A stretch of 64,000 nt of DNA, taken from the NCBI RefSeq assembly GCF_030814215.1, contig NZ_JAUSUT010000001.1, forward strand, positions 248,001-312,000, given 5' to 3'. Both the position numbers and the translations under genes were made by a program. The DNA is from Amycolatopsis thermophila (GTDB lineage Bacteria; Actinomycetota; Actinomycetes; Mycobacteriales; Pseudonocardiaceae). A model generated the notes under the pieces. The model was not told the DNA's origin. It did no database searches and worked only from the letters and a program-made list of their open reading frames with translations. This document shows positions 61,008-64,000 of this stretch, piece by piece; position 1 is the stretch's first letter, and the number at the start of each line of letters is the position of its first letter.

Positions 61008-61625
61008 ATGCGGGAGGGCTACATGCGCAACCACCTTGAGGATCCCGAATTGGGCAGGGTGGTCAACCGCTACGTGACGCCGGGCGGTCGGTACAAGAAG
61101 CTGTCCTACCGCAAGCTCATGAGGATGGCCCCGGAGGAGCGGTTGCGCTTCGGCCGGGCGTTCGCCGAAGACGCCCGGCTGGTGACCGATGACGAACTGC
61201 GAAACCTGCTCGACTACGAATGGCGGGCGCGCCGGACAGCCGCTTGGCTGATCGGCCTCGATCGTCGCACCAGGTTCCGCGAGCAACTTGGTGAACTGCT
61301 GCTCGCCAGTGAAATGGCCTACGCAGGCAAGGCGTACTGTTTCGCGCTTGCGCGGTTCGGCACCGAGGAGGATGCCCAAGTCCTGATCGCCTACCTCGGC
61401 CACTACCTCCCCCAGGTCGACCTTTCGTATGACCAGGCAGACGCCCTGGGCGCGCTGCAATTCATAGATGCCAAGATCGGGACCCACCACGCCGCCCGGT
61501 TCCTCCAGGAGGGCGGGTTGTGGCATCGGTGGGCTCACCCGGAGTCGAGACTGACAGCCCCGCCACTCCTCCTCCGAGACATCCACGACCTCTGCACCCT
61601 CGCCGATGAATGGATGGCTGCCTAG
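61008..61625 (+). CDS. DUF6000-type protein
   Basis: A 205-residue soluble protein. EMAYAGKAYCFALARFG, QVLIAYLGHYLPQVDLSYDQ and ALQFIDAKIGTHHAARFL fit the DUF6000 pattern as I recall it. Function unknown. ATG at 61008 is in frame; the ATG at 61000 is not. Its GC content looks slightly lower than its neighbours, in line with transfer. Confidence 0.65.
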   Translation: MREGYMRNHLEDPELGRVVNRYVTPGGRYKKLSYRKLMRMAPEERLRFGRAFAEDARLVTDDELRNLLDYEWRARRTAAWLIGLDRRTRFREQLGELLLASEMAYAGKAYCFALARFGTEEDAQVLIAYLGHYLPQVDLSYDQADALGALQFIDAKIGTHHAARFLQEGGLWHRWAHPESRLTAPPLLLRDIHDLCTLADEWMAA

Positions 61626-61719
61626 GCCGGCTCGGCGACGGCTCCCAGCCCCACCACGGTCCTGGTGGTGGGGCCGAGGCTCATGGTCGAGACGGTCAAG
61701 GGATGCTCAGGGTCAGGCG

Positions 61720-61945
61720 AACAGGTGCGCGTAGACGTCGACGTCGTGGGTGGTGGCCCACCGCCAGCCCCCAGCAGTTCGCCGGTCGGCGAGTAGGCGG
61801 GCAGCAGCGCACGCGGGTCGAACTCCTCGATGGGCACGGTCACACTGATCACCTCCGCGCCCGAGCCGTCCATGGCAATCAGCTGCACAGTCCACATCGG
61901 AACGTTCGTACCGAGCTCGCCCCGCTGAATCCCGTTCTGATCCAC
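61720..61945 (-). pseudogene. Fragment of an actinomycete-element-type small protein
   Basis: Minus-strand sequence VPMWTVQLIAMDGSGAEVIS and VTVPIEEFDPRALLPAY looks like part of small proteins encoded on actinomycete conjugative elements. The rest of the frame (Thr/Pro-rich) is not convincing. It abuts the truncated regulator on the other strand, so a deletion joined two partial genes here. Confidence 0.35.
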
Positions 61946-62265
61946 CGGCGGGGATCCGGCGCAGCATCGACGAGGGCATCGGCTCGCACACGATCTCGGC
62001 GAAGATCGACCACGCGCTGGCCTACTTCCGCAAGCTCGACGGCGTACCCGGAATCGAGATCCGCACCCACGGAACGGTGCTCTACAACAGCATCTTCCGC
62101 TTCGACGACGAGATGATCATCAACCCGCACGTCTACGGCAAGATGGCCGCCCACGCCCCCGCGCTGCACCTGCGGCGGTTGTCGGCGGGCGACCTGTTCA
62201 CCACCTACGCGGACAGCTTCACCGCCGTGTGGGAGCACGCTCAACCGCACAAGTGGGAGGACTGA
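61921..62265 (+). pseudogene. 5'-truncated regulator, DUF5919-type C-terminal domain
   Basis: The frame is open from about 61921 to TGA 62263-62265. IEIRTHGTVLYNSIFRFDDE, MIINPHVYGKMAAHAPALHL and LFTTYADSFTAVWE fit the C-terminal ligand-like domain found behind HTH domains (DUF5919). The HTH half is missing. It is followed 5 nt later by the NUDIX gene, a regulator-NUDIX order often seen in actinomycete integrative elements. Confidence 0.6.
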
Positions 62266-62270
62266 GGCTC

Positions 62271-62741
62271 GTGCCGAAGAAGGACTACTACGACGACCCC
62301 GACGCCCCGGCCGCCAACAGCATCGTGCCCGCGGTCGCCGCGGTCGTGCGCAACGAGGCCGGCGACATCCTGATGATCGAGCGCACCGACAACGGACTAT
62401 GGGCACTCCCCGGCGGAGCCCAGGACCTCGGCGAGTCGGTGGTGGACGCCGTGCGACGCGAGGTCGAGGAAGAAACCGGGCTGACGGTCGAGGTCACCGG
62501 GATCAGCGGCATCTACTCCGACCCCAAGCACCTCATCGCCTACGACGACGGCGAGGTCCGGCAGGAGTTCTCGATTTGCTTCCACGCCCGCCCGCTGGCA
62601 GGCACGTTGCGGCCCAGCTCGGAGTCACGACAGGTGCACTGGGTCGCCCCGGAGCGCCTGGACGAGCTGGACATCCACCCGTCCATGCGGCTGCGTATCG
62701 ACCACACGGTCAAGAACCCTGAGGACGTCCATTTGGGTTAG
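62271..62741 (+). CDS. NUDIX hydrolase
   Basis: A 156-residue pyrophosphohydrolase. The Nudix box is complete: GGAQDLGESVVDAVRREVEE followed by ETGL (G-x5-E-x7-RE-x2-EE-x-G). Substrate unknown; nucleoside diphosphate derivatives are usual. GTG at 62271 is the start. NUDIX genes are recurrent accessory genes of actinomycete integrative elements. Its 3' end overlaps the convergent HD remnant by 32 nt. Confidence 0.9.
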   Translation: MPKKDYYDDPDAPAANSIVPAVAAVVRNEAGDILMIERTDNGLWALPGGAQDLGESVVDAVRREVEEETGLTVEVTGISGIYSDPKHLIAYDDGEVRQEFSICFHARPLAGTLRPSSESRQVHWVAPERLDELDIHPSMRLRIDHTVKNPEDVHLG

Positions 62742-63287
62742 CCGCCGAGACGGCGGAGAGACGGCCCTTCGTGCGCTCGACGGCTGTCAGCAGCTCGGGG
62801 GTGGCACCGGTGATGAACCGAGTCACGAGGTGGCCAGGGCCGTAGCGCCGCTTGATCTCCGCAATGCGGTCTTCGGCGTCGACGGTCTCGCCGTCCGGCG
62901 AGGTGGTGAGGTCGCAGTACCAGAGCGCGTCGCGGATCGAACCGCGCTCGTCGTGGAAGTCGGCCAGCTGTTCGGTCAGCCCCGCAGTTCGGCTTCATAG
63001 ACGGCGTAGGAGTGGTGTGCGACGAGGTGCACGAGCCGTTCGGGGGCATTGACCTTGGCTAGGTAGGTAGCGCCGTCGATGGGGTGAAAGCCGGTGTCGA
63101 CCAGATCGGGGGCATACCCGATGTCGTGAAGAATGGCCGCGGCTTCGAGGAGTTCGGCGTCCGATCCGGCGACCGGCGCGAGGGTGCGTGCCTGCCGTGC
63201 TACGCCCTGGACGTGGGCCCATCGTCGAGGCAGCGCGTCACGCAGCTTCGCCTCGGAGAGGTCGTATGCCCACGAGATCAGCGACAT
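62710..63287 (-). pseudogene. HD-domain phosphohydrolase, single-base frameshift
   Basis: The N-terminal 103 residues carry the HD motif (AAAILHDIGYAPDLVDTGFH, LVAHHSYAVYEAELRG) and then meet a TGA. The next frame continues the same protein (LTEQLADFHDERGSIRDALW, ETVDAEDRIAEIKRRYGPGH). One missing C near 62979 (GGCTGACC instead of GGCCTGACC) explains the break. The intact protein would have about 192 residues. A truncated HD domain could still fold. Start at 63287 overlaps the GntR gene by 10 nt. Confidence 0.8.
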
Positions 63288-63601
63288 CCGCCCACCGTAA
63301 CGTCAAGATTCAGCGGACGCCGAGGCCCGCGAACGAAGGTGCCCTTGGAGCAGACGGTCACGACCAGGCCCAGCTCCCGCAGGATGCTGGTCGCGTGGCG
63401 GGCCGTGCCCAGTGAGACGCCGTACTCGGCGACCAGCCGCCGTTCGGCCGGCAACGGGGTGTTGGGTTTCAGTTGGCCTGCGGCGATGAGCCTGGCCAGG
63501 TGATCGGCCAGCTGCTCGTAGATGTACTTGTCCGGGTTGCTGTCCGGATCAAAGACGATGCGTTGGTCGACGGCTCCGCGGCCGCCGAGGTCATCGCTCA
63601 T
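63278..63601 (-). CDS. Short GntR-family regulator (KorSA-like)
   Basis: A 107-residue protein consisting of a winged HTH (LADHLARLIAAGQLKPNTPL, AERRLVAEYGVSLGTARHAT) with a short N-terminal tail and no effector domain. In actinomycete integrative elements similar proteins (KorSA) repress transfer and replication genes. GGAGGG precedes ATG 63601. It is divergent from an XRE gene; twin GGATATCC sites lie between. Confidence 0.82.
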   Translation of the reverse strand: MSDDLGGRGAVDQRIVFDPDSNPDKYIYEQLADHLARLIAAGQLKPNTPLPAERRLVAEYGVSLGTARHATSILRELGLVVTVCSKGTFVRGPRRPLNLDVTVGGCR

Positions 63602-63683
63602 GCTCCCTCCTGCCTGTCGGCGATACCGGGTGCGCGCCGCGCCGCACACCAGCGCCGCTCGTTGCGACAGGGCACGAGCGCCA

Positions 63684-63707
63684 GGATATCCGATTTTGGG
63701 ATATCCG
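63684..63707. promoter_or_regulatory. Twin GGATATCCG operators
   Basis: GGATATCCG occurs at 63684-63692 and 63699-63707, 15 bp apart. Each contains the perfect palindrome GGATATCC. They lie between divergent GntR and XRE genes, 83 and 25 bp from the two starts, and suit cooperative repressor binding on one helix face. Confidence 0.6.
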
Positions 63708-63731
63708 TCGGCTCTCCGGTCGCCTTGACAG

Positions 63732-63968
63732 GTGGAGAAGTCGATCTACTCGGCCAAGTACCAACAGCTCTGCCGCCTCCTGCGCGAACTACGCCAGGAA
63801 GCCGGCCTCACGCAGGTGCAGGTAGCAGAGCGCCTCGGGGTGCCACAGTCGTTTGTCAGCAAGTACGAGTCAGGGGAGCGACGGCTCGACTTGATCGAAC
63901 TTCGACATGTGGCTGGTGCCCTTGGAACATCCGTGACTAACGTGATCGGGAGGCTCGACCTCTCCTGA
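63732..63968 (+). CDS. Small XRE-family HTH regulator
   Basis: A 78-residue single-domain regulator with HTH TQVQVAERLGVPQSFVSKYE and the ESGERRLD segment typical of the Cro/C1 type. GTG at 63732 follows AGGTGG only loosely, so a leaderless message is possible. A broken copy of its 5' end lies at 60459. It probably forms a control pair with the divergent GntR gene. Confidence 0.85.
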   Translation: MEKSIYSAKYQQLCRLLRELRQEAGLTQVQVAERLGVPQSFVSKYESGERRLDLIELRHVAGALGTSVTNVIGRLDLS

Positions 63969-64000
63969 GGGTTGTCTGGTGACGGCGTGTTGCAATCAGT

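Overview
The window is very GC-rich DNA with dense gene packing, frequent GTG starts and many 4-nt ATGA/GTGA stop-start overlaps. Together with an NDMA-type alcohol dehydrogenase, FCD/GntR and TetR regulators, an IdeR/DmdR-like iron box, a two-domain laccase and genes typical of actinomycete integrative elements, this points to an actinobacterium, most likely a Pseudonocardiaceae member such as Amycolatopsis. The genus is an inference.

Layout. 1-6.2 kb: 3' end of an acyl-CoA synthetase, HMG-CoA lyase, a 745-bp repeat-filled intergenic stretch, then an alcohol-to-acid module (AcoR-like activator, aldehyde dehydrogenase, NDMA-dependent alcohol dehydrogenase). 6.4-12.4 kb: an alpha/beta hydrolase and a GntR-controlled unit pairing a hydroxyacid-oxoacid transhydrogenase-like iron alcohol dehydrogenase with a fused FAD/Fe-S D-2-hydroxyacid dehydrogenase. 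12.4-17.9 kb: three-subunit molybdenum hydroxylase, epoxide hydrolase, nucleotidyltransferase. 17.9-19.1 kb: an intact IS630-family element. 19.3-25.6 kb: an unusual histidyl-tRNA synthetase, two divergent ArsR/SRPBCC pairs, HAD phosphatase, aldo/keto reductase and its likely regulator. 25.5-28.5 kb: a five-gene overlapping operon with a BtaA-like DUF3419 protein, a methyltransferase, DUF2071 and two membrane proteins. 28.9-31.6 kb: small antitoxin-family protein, MBL hydrolase, F420/FMN-type oxidoreductase, decayed MFS gene, TetR. 31.7-38.7 kb: branched-chain-amino-acid-type ABC importer (order G-F-H-M-K) divergent from a secreted DUF6351 protein. 38.9-42.4 kb: cytokinin-oxidase-like flavoenzyme, a 640-bp G-depleted tract, roadblock protein, anti-sigma-type ATPase. 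42.6-45.7 kb: iron-box-controlled siderophore importer that lost its ATPase gene. 46.1-51.3 kb: a regulator that looks like a dead IS630 transposase fused to a GntR/FCD protein, divergent from an MFS transporter and an N-methylproline-demethylase-like flavoenzyme.

51.4-59.3 kb is the most interesting system: four exported proteins (ThuA + PQQ-type sugar dehydrogenase + PKD + DUF1080; cupredoxin with four Ig-like repeats; two-domain laccase; sugar isomerase), bracketed by two similar stand-alone LuxR-type HTH genes. I propose an extracytoplasmic sugar-oxidation chain in which electrons pass from the dehydrogenase through the cupredoxin to the copper oxidase. 59.4-64 kb is a decayed integrative-element zone around a tRNA-Asn gene: integrase remnant, truncated regulator, NUDIX gene, frameshifted HD gene and a GntR/XRE pair separated by twin GGATATCC palindromes.

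No rRNA gene, CRISPR array or replication origin was seen.
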